From Pseudoalteromonas luteoviolacea S2607 (GTDB taxonomy: Bacteria; Pseudomonadota; Gammaproteobacteria; Enterobacterales; Alteromonadaceae), in assembly GCF_001625575.1 (NCBI RefSeq), contig NZ_AUXV01000056.1, positions 62,001 through 126,000 on the forward strand: 64,000 nt of DNA, written 5' to 3'. Shown piece after piece: positions 1 to 7,660 of the stretch (its first letter is position 1; every line of letters starts with the position of its first letter). Below the pieces are notes generated by a model. It saw only the letters and a list, made by a program, of their open reading frames with translations, made no database searches and was not told the DNA's origin. The position numbers were made by a program, and so were the translations under genes.

Positions 1-566
1 GTCATACCTTGTGTCATACCAAACAAGGATTGCTCAAGTTGTACGTTACTCGCGCCCGTTTTAGCGGCAGCATTGGCCATGCCTTCAAGGATTGCTTTGC
101 CTTGTGTCTGGGTCACAATGCCGACTTGTTGCAGGTTAAGGATTTTCGAGTAGGAATCTGCAAGGGTGGTGTATTGGGTATTGAGCCTATCTGCGGTTTC
201 AAATAGATAGTTTTGTACTTGTTGATATTCACGCGTAGAATCGGTCAATCCTTGCAGGCGTATGTCTAATTGCTGCGCGGCTCCTGTATCGCGAATAAAC
301 ATGGCGGCAGTGCCAATGGATGCTACACCTGCGAGGGTTACCCCCAATAACTCATAGCCGGATTGTAATACGCCAAGTTGTTTACCCATGGCGGTTTGTT
401 GCTGCATTACTCTTGCCTGACTTGCGCCTAAGCGTTGATTCGCAGCGACCTGATTTTGAATTGCATGAGGCAGCCGGTTTAAGTCTTGGACGTTTTTGTG
501 GGTGCCGGCGGTAACGGCTTTACCGTCATACTTTAAGCGAAGCGCTAGGTTCAATTGGTTTTTCAT
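1..566 (-). CDS. phage tail tape measure protein, N-terminal part (runs off the left edge)
   Basis: An open frame of 188 codons starts at the ATG at 566 and continues through position 1 without a stop. The visible part begins MKNQLNLALRLKYDG, then has a basic, alanine- and glutamine-rich helical stretch, a hydrophobic segment (LLGVTLAGVASIGTAAMFI) and further helical repeats rich in Q and A, typical of tape measure N-termini. It follows the tail tube and tail chaperone genes, the usual place for this protein, which sets tail length and ends inside the tail tube. The start overlaps the frameshift extension of the chaperone by 41 bases. The C-terminal bulk is not in the window. Confidence 0.8.
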   Translation of the reverse strand, partial: MKNQLNLALRLKYDGKAVTAGTHKNVQDLNRLPHAIQNQVAANQRLGASQARVMQQQTAMGKQLGVLQSGYELLGVTLAGVASIGTAAMFIRDTGAAQQLDIRLQGLTDSTREYQQVQNYLFETADRLNTQYTTLADSYSKILNLQQVGIVTQTQGKAILEGMANAAAKTGASNVQLEQSLFGMTQGM

Positions 567-891
567 CGGGTCGCCTTAGTAATCCTATTACAGTGCGCTC
601 TAAGAATTGGAGCTTGTCAAAATCAGTGGGGGTGAGGGCAATGTCGGTATAGCGCCAAGCAATTTCTGCCCTGGCATAATCTAGGGCCAGCTCTATGCCA
701 TCTTTGCAGTATTGCCATTGGGTATTGGCCGTTGAGAGCGCTTTAACAGCCATCCAGTTTTGTGGGAGTACGTATAAATCTGCTTTGCTATTTTCAACCT
801 CAACCGGCGCACCAAAATGGGCTAAATCATCGTCTAAGTGTTTGCTGTGTGTTGCTAGGTCGCCCACAAACCACCTAGCAACGTCGATTAG
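526..891 (-). CDS. tail assembly chaperone extension, reached by -1 frameshift (DUF1799-like)
   Basis: This frame has no convincing start of its own. It is entered from the upstream chaperone by a -1 slip at an A-AAA-AAC heptamer, after which translation continues LIDVARWFVGDLATHSK and so on for 121 residues. The central stretch, with PQNWMAVKALSTANTQWQ followed by a GIELALDYA-type segment, resembles DUF1799 proteins that sit at this place in siphovirus tail operons. By analogy with lambda G/GT, the short and the fused chaperone would act together during tail assembly around the tape measure. An in-frame ATG at 961-963 lies inside the upstream gene and would give an unlikely 24-residue out-of-frame leader. 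Confidence 0.7.
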   Translation of the reverse strand, partial: LIDVARWFVGDLATHSKHLDDDLAHFGAPVEVENSKADLYVLPQNWMAVKALSTANTQWQYCKDGIELALDYARAEIAWRYTDIALTPTDFDKLQFLERTVIGLLRRPDEKPIEPSASLKV

Positions 892-1223
892 TTTTTTTCT
901 TGTACTCGATACTGCGCATTTATACACTCGGCAGATAGCCGCCCAGTAATGCCGCCAAAACACAGCATTTCGTCTAGTACGTCTTTTGAAAAGGTGATGT
1001 CTTTGCCTTCATCAATAAAGCCATCCCAACCAATCAGTAGTTGCTCAACGATGGCTTTATCTGTTGTGCTTTGCGGATTTGTGAGCGTTTCAATGTCGTT
1101 TTCAGGCACCAATTTAATGTGCGCGTTGAACTTAAACTCTACGCCACCATACTCAAAATGAATGGGCGCATGAATGGTGGCGTCTTTTAATTTAGATAAC
1201 TTTTTTAATTTCATTTGGATCAC
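888..1223 (-). CDS. phage tail assembly chaperone (short form)
   Basis: This 111-residue acidic protein lies directly after the tail tube gene and before the tape measure, the standard location of tail assembly chaperones. The start is either the GTG at 1223, which overlaps the tube stop codon as GTGA, or the ATG at 1214. It ends GAA AAA AAC TAA, so its last sense codons form a slippery heptamer immediately before the stop, making a longer fusion possible. No enzyme motif is visible and none is expected. The family call rests mainly on position and on the frameshift arrangement, with moderate support from the sequence. Confidence 0.7.
   Translation of the reverse strand: MIQMKLKKLSKLKDATIHAPIHFEYGGVEFKFNAHIKLVPENDIETLTNPQSTTDKAIVEQLLIGWDGFIDEGKDITFSKDVLDEMLCFGGITGRLSAECINAQYRVQEKN
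891..897 (-). other. -1 ribosomal frameshift heptamer A-AAA-AAC
   Basis: On the minus strand the chaperone reads GAA AAA AAC TAA, which places A-AAA-AAC in the phase required for tandem -1 slippage, one codon before the stop. The -1 frame is open from here to position 526 and encodes the DUF1799-like part. This matches the programmed frameshift known in tail chaperone pairs of many long-tailed phages. Confidence 0.75.
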
Positions 1224-2116
1224 TCAAATACTAAGGTTAATTCGTCAAAGCCACTGTCTGAAGGCACCAGCTTTGCGTCCAGTTCGTAGCCTGTGAGCTC
1301 GCTTTCTAAGCTTGCATACTTGGGCGTTGGCATTTGAAAACGCCCTAACAGCGTTACTTTGTTGCCTGCGCCTTGTCCGTGGTTAAACTCAAAAGGCTGA
1401 ATGCTCCCAGCCAATTCAAACGGGTTGAAGATGGACAGGGAATCGCTGGTGACTATGATGTTTGCGGTAGACTCATGGCCCGTTATAAGGATTTCTTCAT
1501 GATTAATGGCACGGTCAAACACCACGTTGTTACCTACGTCGATAGTCAATTTGTGTAAGGTGCGCGCAAGACCATTGAGCTTGAATGCGCTGCTATTCGT
1601 TACGCCCAGCGTTGAGGGCTTTTTCCAACGGGACCAATCCGTGGCAGGAGGGGCGCTGGATTGTATGGGTGCACTGAACAAACCTTTAAATTGCCAGTTA
1701 ATCATGGGCTGGCCTTTTTCAAGGTTAATGCTGAACGTGCCTAACATCTCAGAGATTTGATGTGTGTTTTGCCCAAAGCGCATTAAACACGTGGCTTTGG
1801 TGGCAGCGCCTTTGGTGAATGTAACCGCATTGGCACTGGATACTTGCACCATGCCGCACGCCAACAGCAGTGGCGCTATGGCGGGGGCAGAGCCTGCGCT
1901 GCCACTCATGGCCAAGGGCGTTTTAAAGTTCAGCGTCACATGCTCGCCATAGATAATCTCCATGCTCGCGCCAGAATACGCGCGCTCTATGTCGTCTTTT
2001 TCGGTTTCGGCCTCAATGTTAAATTCCACTTCACTGGCGTATATCGCATGGTTGCCAGTGAGGGTGGTGCCGAGTGAGTCGGCCATAATTAGCCTATCTT
2101 TAAATCGCCAGCTCAT
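1220..2116 (-). CDS. phage tail tube protein
   Basis: This 298-residue protein is predicted to be the major tail tube subunit. It is rich in beta structure with short hydrophobic alternating segments and no signal peptide, and it lies between small head-tail connector genes and the tail chaperone pair. Its length fits siphovirus tube proteins of B3/D3112-like phages. A sheath gene of the Mu L type is not seen before it, which argues for a non-contractile tail. The start ATG at 2116 overlaps the stop of the upstream gene as ATGA, implying translational coupling, and its own stop overlaps the next start. Confidence 0.7.
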   Translation of the reverse strand: MSWRFKDRLIMADSLGTTLTGNHAIYASEVEFNIEAETEKDDIERAYSGASMEIIYGEHVTLNFKTPLAMSGSAGSAPAIAPLLLACGMVQVSSANAVTFTKGAATKATCLMRFGQNTHQISEMLGTFSINLEKGQPMINWQFKGLFSAPIQSSAPPATDWSRWKKPSTLGVTNSSAFKLNGLARTLHKLTIDVGNNVVFDRAINHEEILITGHESTANIIVTSDSLSIFNPFELAGSIQPFEFNHGQGAGNKVTLLGRFQMPTPKYASLESELTGYELDAKLVPSDSGFDELTLVFE

Positions 2117-2274
2117 TTGCTTGCTCCTGGTTTAATGGTATCGCCATCGAGAATAAAAGCACCAGCGGCATTGCTGCGATTGCCACTTTGTTTAAGGGCG
2201 TGTTGCACTTGCTGTGCAATCTCCGTTGGGCTGCTCGGTTTTGGTGGTTGTTCGTCTGCTTTATTGGCTTTCAT
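2113..2274 (-). CDS. small phage protein in the place of Mu gp38 (DUF2635-like)
   Basis: This 53-residue protein starts at an ATG that overlaps the upstream stop as ATGA; an upstream in-frame ATG at 2325 would overlap the preceding gene by more than 50 bases and is less likely. The sequence is polar, with a proline-rich patch (EQPPKPSSPTE) and a C-terminal segment AGAFILDGDTIKPGASK. In Mu a similarly small gene, gp38, lies just before the tail sheath and tube genes. The assignment rests on size and location only. Confidence 0.5.
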   Translation of the reverse strand: MKANKADEQPPKPSSPTEIAQQVQHALKQSGNRSNAAGAFILDGDTIKPGASK

Positions 2275-2708
2275 GTTGGTTCCTTGGTGTTGATGGTTAT
2301 GTGCCCACTCACTGAAAACTGGCACTGGTAAATGAGGTTATTGGTTTGGACGTTGAGCTCAACCATACGACCTCGATGCAGCTTAATGGGCTCATAGGGC
2401 GTAAAGGTAAGGCCAGCCAGCGCCGTTTTGACTCGCTCGCGGAGTGTTTCAATTCGCTGGTCGGTTTTTCTATTTGCGCTAAGACAAGGGATAACAATCA
2501 TCACCGCAAACAGTTCCGTTACGGCATATTCGTCTTGGCCTGTAATGCTGTTCGTTGGCTGATAGTCTTCATCGAGTGGCAATACATATAACAAAGGCGC
2601 TTGCACGGGTTTACTGCGCGCCTGGTTAAAGTCTTGTGCAAAACCCACTTTGGCAATGCGCGCGTTATTTAAAGCCTTTTCAATGTGGTTTAAATCAAAA
2701 TTAAACAT
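2271..2708 (-). CDS. phage gp37-like tail terminator or minor tail protein (DUF1834-like)
   Basis: This 145-residue protein sits after the G-type virion morphogenesis gene and before the small gp38-like gene, the position of gp37/DUF1834 in Mu-like phages. The sequence shows an N-terminal helix (HIEKALNNARIAKVG) followed by alternating beta segments such as PLLYVLPLDEDYQP, AVTELFAVMIVIPC and IYQCQFSVSGHI, compatible with a tail-terminator fold. It probably acts at the head-tail junction. The exact family is uncertain. Confidence 0.6.
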   Translation of the reverse strand: MFNFDLNHIEKALNNARIAKVGFAQDFNQARSKPVQAPLLYVLPLDEDYQPTNSITGQDEYAVTELFAVMIVIPCLSANRKTDQRIETLRERVKTALAGLTFTPYEPIKLHRGRMVELNVQTNNLIYQCQFSVSGHITINTKEPT

Positions 2709-2722
2709 GCTTTAAACTCCGT

Positions 2723-3145
2723 TTAAACCAGCCAGCCCGTAAGCGTTTCAACAATGGCACCGGCTTGATATTGCTCTATGCCAATGATTGGGCGAGCAGG
2801 GAGTGTAATGGCATGGCCACGGCCTGTTTTGCCCCCAAAGTGATGTATGGCAGCGTATTCTTCACCCAAGCCATGCACCAATTCATCGCCCTCAACATTG
2901 TGTGTGACAGAGCCAGCTAAGTTACGTTGGTCGGTCAGCGTTAATCCTTTGCGCGCTTTTGCGGCTTCTGATTGTTCCCAGCGAGTGCCATCTGGTGCCA
3001 GTTCGTTTAAAAAGCGGGTTGTCACGTCCATATCTAAAAATGCGCCAATGTCATCCAACACATCTTCAGGGACTTGGCTTTTACGATTGAGCACTTGCAA
3101 CTTCTCTAACGCATCGCCCGAAATATCAATGAATACGCCCGCCAT
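2723..3145 (-). CDS. phage virion morphogenesis protein, Mu G-like
   Basis: This 140-residue protein matches the gpG type (phage virion morphogenesis family): an N-terminal helical region, then the pattern DGTRWEQSEAAKARKGLTLT, and a C-terminal part with YAAIHHFGGKTGRGHAI followed by PARPIIGI. The sequence W, then ...HHFGG..., then ...LPARP...G is characteristic of this family. In Mu the gene lies between F and I; here it is further down the structural operon, after gp36, as in several siphovirus-type relatives. It acts in tail completion or head-tail joining. Confidence 0.8.
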   Translation of the reverse strand: MAGVFIDISGDALEKLQVLNRKSQVPEDVLDDIGAFLDMDVTTRFLNELAPDGTRWEQSEAAKARKGLTLTDQRNLAGSVTHNVEGDELVHGLGEEYAAIHHFGGKTGRGHAITLPARPIIGIEQYQAGAIVETLTGWLV

Positions 3146-3148
3146 GAC

Positions 3149-3619
3149 TTAGTACCTTTGCCAATCAAAGTTGCTAGCCAAAGGCTTGGTTTGAATAGGG
3201 CCAGAGGCCATAGGCGAGGGCGCTTTAATTTGAATGGTCCCAGATTCAATTTTGCCAAGCTCTAGCATGGCGTTTTTACGCCTGGTCATTAGCCCTTCGT
3301 CGGCATCGTTGTTACATAGCTCATAGCGCATCAAGTCGGCGGCAATACCCAGCAAAGGGGAGGCATCCACTTCAGCTTGTGTGAGTTCAAGCTTTGCCAC
3401 ATAACCCATGATGGTGTTATTCACGTTAGTTGAAGCGGTGTTAAACCAGTTTAAAAGGGTGGTTTGAATGTCTGTTTCTGGTGTGGCCAACAAGGCTTTG
3501 TTTAAATCATCTTCAGTGATTTGCTGGGCGTCATACGCAAGGGCAAATGTGCCATTGGCAAACTCCAGCAAGCGACTTAACCCAATTGTACTGATTGTGT
3601 GCTGTGCATTTACAAACAT
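3149..3619 (-). CDS. phage gp36-like protein (DUF1320 type)
   Basis: The predicted protein of 156 residues matches the gp36 family that follows the major capsid gene in Mu-like phages: a helical protein with an N-terminal segment containing an acidic EDDLNKALL-type helix, a central helix and ADLMRYELCNNDADE, the typical region of this family. It is thought to be a head-completion or adaptor protein. The ATG at 3619 is preferred over the one at 3655 because an AAGGA ribosome-binding site lies eight bases before it, itself located in the longer alternative frame. It is followed after three bases by the G-like gene. Confidence 0.7.
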   Translation of the reverse strand: MFVNAQHTISTIGLSRLLEFANGTFALAYDAQQITEDDLNKALLATPETDIQTTLLNWFNTASTNVNNTIMGYVAKLELTQAEVDASPLLGIAADLMRYELCNNDADEGLMTRRKNAMLELGKIESGTIQIKAPSPMASGPIQTKPLASNFDWQRY

Positions 3620-3672
3620 CGTGTTGTCCTTAAGGTAAAGGGGCCGAAGCCCCACAGGGAGTTAATGGCTAA

Positions 3673-4611
3673 TTAGGGTGTAAGTAGATTGGTTAAAATC
3701 ATGCCGTAGTCTTTTGCGATAGAAAGCTCTTTGACCTTTTCACCCACCATCACTTCAATGGCACCATCAAGGCCCGCAGCCACATCACGCCTACCAGATA
3801 TCCGGTCGCCAAATTGGGCCGTAAAGGCAAAGGTCATACGGCCATTGTTCGCACTGGCTAATGGGTCGGAGCGAGTCAGGCTAATGTGGTCATTGCCCCA
3901 TGCCTCAATAAAATTGGGGGTTTCGCCTTTTTTGGCCGTGTTTACCCAAGCTTCACCTACGTGCACTTTGTCTATGCCTAAAGTGTCCTGGATAAACCCA
4001 ATAGGTACGAGGCCGCTGTCACCCAGTGAGCCGTTATACGCTTTAATCACATGCTTACATGAGCGCAGCTTAGTTAGGATTTTGCGAGGTAACGTCATGT
4101 GATTTGGCGTAACTAACATGTCATCTATGAGCTCTTGAAAGAACTGCAAAATATCGAGGTTGTCATCATCTAAGAATTTTAAACCTCCTTTACCAAGTTC
4201 ATAGTGATAGCCGTAGTTGGTGGGGTCTTTAAATAACTCGGCCACGCGAACTTCGCGCGCTAACAGCATTAAATCAGAGATACCTTCGGTGGCATGATGT
4301 AACGGGTTGTAGTTATGTGGCGCTTCTTTAATATCTGAATTTGGCACAACATCCGAAAGACCATGATCTTCGCAAGATGCGCTGCCTTCTTCGGTGGTAA
4401 ATTCAACCTGATTAATGGCAGACTTACGGCCAACACGCGTATTTGGGATGGTCATACGTTCAGCTTTGTCGTAAGTGCGATACTGAAACGTGCGCTTGCC
4501 AACTGGTATGCGGGGGCATACGTCGTCTGCAATCATCCGCCTGTTGTGATACGCAATGGCAATGGCCGTTTGCTCTATGTCTGGGGTAAAGGGCATTCCG
4601 TGACTCATCAT
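3673..4611 (-). CDS. major capsid protein (Mu T-type)
   Basis: This 312-residue protein is the probable major head subunit. It begins MMSHGMPFTPDIEQTAIAIAYHN, then VCPRIPVGKRTFQYRTYDKAE and NQVEFTTEEGSASCEDHGLSD, a layout typical of HK97-fold capsid proteins of Mu-like siphophages, in which a P-domain-like stretch precedes a long conserved core. It follows the protease/scaffold and the cement protein genes, as expected. AGGAG lies four bases before the first of two adjacent ATG codons and seven before the second, so the start is 4611 or 4608. Confidence 0.8.
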   Translation of the reverse strand: MMSHGMPFTPDIEQTAIAIAYHNRRMIADDVCPRIPVGKRTFQYRTYDKAERMTIPNTRVGRKSAINQVEFTTEEGSASCEDHGLSDVVPNSDIKEAPHNYNPLHHATEGISDLMLLAREVRVAELFKDPTNYGYHYELGKGGLKFLDDDNLDILQFFQELIDDMLVTPNHMTLPRKILTKLRSCKHVIKAYNGSLGDSGLVPIGFIQDTLGIDKVHVGEAWVNTAKKGETPNFIEAWGNDHISLTRSDPLASANNGRMTFAFTAQFGDRISGRRDVAAGLDGAIEVMVGEKVKELSIAKDYGMILTNLLTP

Positions 4612-4618
4612 CTCACTC

Positions 4619-4999
4619 CTATTTCACGATTAACTGAGGGGTAACAGTGGTTGTGCCGATGGTTCCAAGCTTGCCGCTTTCTTGGGCAACGCCTATGGTC
4701 CACACTTCGGCATCTTCAGTTTTGGCACTCATATCCAACTTGATGGCTCTGCCTTCAGTGTCGGGGACCAGCGTATCTCCTGCGAGAATGTCACCGCCGT
4801 ACTCAATACTGGCCAGTTGTGTCATAACGACATCAACTCGCCCTGATATGTTCTTCCCCCATTCAGTCACACCCGCAATGGCGATATCGCTACCAGAGGC
4901 TTGCGTCACTTCAAAGTCAGCGCCGGTATAAACAGCGACTCTAAACTGTCCAACGTCGCCAGAGGCCGTAAAGTTTTGAATAAATCCAGGATTAGCCAT
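4619..4999 (-). CDS. capsid decoration or cement protein (DUF2190-like)
   Basis: This 126-residue protein has small beta-rich segments (GQFRVAVYTGADFEV, DTLVPDTEGRAIKLD) and lies between the gene I protease/scaffold and the major capsid gene. That size, composition and position fit DUF2190/HI1505-type capsid cement proteins that stabilise the outer head surface. The start at 4999 follows a strong AGGAGG site inside the end of gene I, and overlaps that gene by eight bases. No other role is suggested by the sequence. Confidence 0.65.
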   Translation of the reverse strand: MANPGFIQNFTASGDVGQFRVAVYTGADFEVTQASGSDIAIAGVTEWGKNISGRVDVVMTQLASIEYGGDILAGDTLVPDTEGRAIKLDMSAKTEDAEVWTIGVAQESGKLGTIGTTTVTPQLIVK

Positions 5000-6152
5000 T
5001 GCTATCCTCCTTTTTTACATGGCTAAGGGCTGCGCTCACGCTAACCGTAATGCCTTTTTGAGACTGCGCGTGCTGATATTCCATCGCTCTTTGAGCCAAT
5101 GCATCAGCCGAGTTATCAATCTCGGTTTCTTCGTTGTCGTCTTTGCGGCTGAACTCTTTGGTAAGCCCACTTTGCTCGGGCAATGAAAGCAGCAAGGTTT
5201 TAAAGTACTCAGCGGGATTGGCTGACGAGGTTTGGTTGCCATCACTTGCGGCAAATTCAAATGTGTTGGCACTGTCTGTTTCAAGGTGGGCCATGAATTC
5301 GGCCAAGCCATCTGTTTTGGTGATACGCGGGGCATTGCCACCATTGACCTTGGTATCAATAAACGTTTGCGCATCAAACTTACGTTGGTTGAATTCATGT
5401 TCAGCGTTACGCTTGTTCGCCGCGTCCAGTTTGGCCTGCAATGCTTTCTCGGTGTCGGTGGGTTCGTTTTTAGTTTTGTCACTCACTTCTTGTTCCTCGG
5501 GGTTATTGGAAGGGGCGCTAAAGGCATGGTTGCCTGTGCGCTGTTTGTCTTGTTCGTGTTCAGCGATGATGGTTTTGCGGTTAAGCCAGTCGGCTTCCCA
5601 ATTTGGAATGAGGCGGTTTGCGGTATCTAGGTCGTGCTGCTCAATCACCCACTCACGAAAGTGACTCATAAAGTCGGTAACTAAACGCGCGGTTTGCATT
5701 GCAACATCTTCAACGCGCTCGCTGGCTTCATTGGCTGCAAACTCAAATACAGCGCCTTTCGTGTCTTCGTTAAATTGCCAGGGCATGCCAGCAACAGCGG
5801 GAGCTTTGCCACCCAAGTAACCAACGTGACCCAAAAAGTAGTTACCAGGTTCTCCCTCTAAACGCACACTGCGATTGGGGTAACGTTTTGCTTCGACCGC
5901 ATCTGCAAACTCAGTAGCTACGTCTTCGGCTTTGGCAAACAACTTACCGTCCTCGACTTTTAAGTCGCTAACCCAACCCCATGCAGGGTCGTTAGTCTTA
6001 GGGTGCCCAATGACCAAAGGGCTAGTCTTAGGGATAAAGTTTGTGACCACAGAGTCTAAATCTGCGGCGGTAAACTCTTGGGTATTGCCATTTGAGTCGG
6101 TGTGGGTGCCGGCAGTAAAAATCTCGTACCAGTCAAACTCAGTGTTTTCCAT
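4992..6152 (-). CDS. Mu I-like head protease and scaffold
   Basis: This 386-residue protein matches the Mu-like prophage I protein family. The N-terminal half (about residues 1-200) is the protease-type domain, beginning EFDWYEIFTAGTHTDSNG and including SPLVIGHPKTNDPAWGWV and YPNRSVRLEG; the C-terminal half is charged and helical, with a run rich in K, E and Q (about 205-260), like the internal scaffold Z. The protease is expected to process the scaffold and capsid during head assembly. It is the first gene of the leftward structural operon, directly downstream of the proposed late promoter. No strong ribosome-binding site precedes the ATG. Confidence 0.85.
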   Translation of the reverse strand: MENTEFDWYEIFTAGTHTDSNGNTQEFTAADLDSVVTNFIPKTSPLVIGHPKTNDPAWGWVSDLKVEDGKLFAKAEDVATEFADAVEAKRYPNRSVRLEGEPGNYFLGHVGYLGGKAPAVAGMPWQFNEDTKGAVFEFAANEASERVEDVAMQTARLVTDFMSHFREWVIEQHDLDTANRLIPNWEADWLNRKTIIAEHEQDKQRTGNHAFSAPSNNPEEQEVSDKTKNEPTDTEKALQAKLDAANKRNAEHEFNQRKFDAQTFIDTKVNGGNAPRITKTDGLAEFMAHLETDSANTFEFAASDGNQTSSANPAEYFKTLLLSLPEQSGLTKEFSRKDDNEETEIDNSADALAQRAMEYQHAQSQKGITVSVSAALSHVKKEDSNG

Positions 6153-6204
6153 TGTGGGTGCTCATCGTTGTATCAATGAGCTCAGAATAGCGGTGGAGGA
6201 ATAA

Positions 6205-6228
6205 GAAATTAGGCGTAAAATGTTTTAC
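6205..6228 (-). promoter_or_regulatory. late promoter element of the structural operon (PI-like)
   Basis: Read on the minus strand the element is GTAAAACATTTTAC followed by GCCTAATTTC. GTAAAA-CA-TTTTAC is a perfect dyad apart from the centre. The same 24-bp element, with one difference, lies upstream of the lysozyme gene in the same orientation and at the same distance, 76 bases from the dyad start to the ATG. Mu has C-activated late promoters before both lys and I, so this is probably the binding site of the Mor/C-type activator. A TATTCT hexamer 39 bases after the dyad start could be the -10 box. Confidence 0.7.
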
Positions 6229-6266
6229 ATATTAATTACCTAAGATACTTATGTAAGCAAACAAAA

Positions 6267-7286
6267 TTAACTTACAGAATTGATACACAACTGTTCAATG
6301 TCATTTTTGAAATTTTTTTGTGCTTTGAGGAATTTAATTGCCCCTTCTTCAATTCTGCCTTCATAGTCTGCATCAACTTTGTAATAACTCATTTTGAATT
6401 CCCTTAAAGAGCTTGCAGCTCTAGAATGTTCAAAAATTGAGTCGATTTTCGGAGCCATTATAAATTCATAAATAACGAAAATTCCTTTTTTGTCAATAAG
6501 TTTATCAGTGAATGTAGGCGCTAGCCTTGAAAGGTTTTCTTTTGAGTTTGTATATCCTCCCCAAGTTAGCCTTTGTTTCCCCTTGCCTAGAGCTATAGTT
6601 TCAACAATACATTCTTCATTCTCATACACTTCTTCCCAATCTTCCAATCCACAGAAGAAATGCGGTGGAAGTGAAGCACCTCGATGTTTGTATGAAAGTT
6701 GATAATAAAACTCAGTTCGAAGTGACTCTATCAAGGAGAAGCACAGAGCTTTGGGTGTTTTTAGCTCTAATTGGCGATATTGATACATAATGTTGATTAG
6801 GTTATTGGCGCACATTACCCACTTTTTTGAATCATTACTTAGTGTTTTTTCATCTGTATTAATGTCTTTTTCATATAAAATATCTTCCGTATTTTCAATT
6901 AGCTTCGAGATAAACTCTAGCTTTGATTTTTCAATGTCAGTTTTAATATTTAGAGCTGACTGTTCTGTTGCATGCGCTCTTGCAACAATAACAGTAGCAG
7001 GTATTGCAAGTGCAAAAAGCATGATTGGTAACTGGCTCAGTTCTAGGAACTTTTCGTAGGCTGCTGCACTTGGTTCAAAATTATAGCCTTGCCATACAAC
7101 ACTTCCAAAGGATAAAAACAGTACCAGAGGAATACCCAATGCAAGCAAGAAAGGGGGTTGTTTAGCTAAATGTGAGTCGCCCGAAAGTTGTAAATATTCG
7201 ATAGGCTTTTTAGGTTTTGCAATTATATGAATTAAGCCGATCAACAGGGCTGTGCATGATAAAAACATAAATACGAACAAGTTCAT
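6267..7286 (-). CDS. membrane protein of unknown function
   Basis: The predicted 339-residue protein has two or three N-terminal membrane segments (MNLFVFMFLSCTALLIGL; FLLALGIPLVLFLSFGSVV; LPIMLFALAIPATVIVA), then a large, mostly helical cytosolic domain rich in K and E. I do not recognise the family. The start at 7286 is chosen because AAGGAA lies eight bases before it; an upstream ATG at 7307 would place that site inside the coding sequence. It stands alone, transcribed toward the structural operon. Membrane-anchored proteins of this shape occur among phage exclusion and other accessory genes, but no function can be assigned. Confidence 0.55.
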   Translation of the reverse strand: MNLFVFMFLSCTALLIGLIHIIAKPKKPIEYLQLSGDSHLAKQPPFLLALGIPLVLFLSFGSVVWQGYNFEPSAAAYEKFLELSQLPIMLFALAIPATVIVARAHATEQSALNIKTDIEKSKLEFISKLIENTEDILYEKDINTDEKTLSNDSKKWVMCANNLINIMYQYRQLELKTPKALCFSLIESLRTEFYYQLSYKHRGASLPPHFFCGLEDWEEVYENEECIVETIALGKGKQRLTWGGYTNSKENLSRLAPTFTDKLIDKKGIFVIYEFIMAPKIDSIFEHSRAASSLREFKMSYYKVDADYEGRIEEGAIKFLKAQKNFKNDIEQLCINSVS

Positions 7287-7660
7287 TGGCAATTCCTTTA
7301 AATACACAGTGGGTTATAGCGGAGTTGTGGTAACTTCCCCAAGCAAAGTTACCTCTCATTCTAGAAACAAGCCCGTAATCCAGATTGAAACCATGTTTAA
7401 AACCGCTTTAAAAACGCCTCAGTTTGTTTAAAGCGTTTTGGAAAGCAACTACCCACATAAATTTAATCTTTAGCACTTCTAGAGCCGTACAGTCGGTTTT
7501 AAGAAACTATTAGTAATTTGGTCTTCTCATTTTACTAATCTAGAAAAGCACATCATACACCTATAAACACATTGGGTTTAAATAGATTATTCCTAAGGTT
7601 CTGAATAAATGTTATTTTATAGTTCTAAGGAATTGGTCAGATAATAAGAAAGTTACCGTT
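7287..7660. other. AT-rich intergenic region with an inverted repeat
   Basis: No gene is visible. CGCTTTAAA at 7404-7412 and TTTAAAGCG at 7427-7435 form nine-base perfect arms. The stretch from 7421 (AGTTTGTTTAAAG) repeats a 13-mer found after gene F near 29656, and 7355-7370 has ATTCTAGAAA as in the phage-end motif. The region separates two divergently transcribed genes and should hold both promoters; I could not assign clear -35/-10 boxes. Confidence 0.4.

Noticed and set aside
526..963. Separate 145-residue gene starting at 963
   Set aside because: The first 24 residues are an out-of-frame reading of the chaperone gene; the slippery heptamer explains the downstream frame better.
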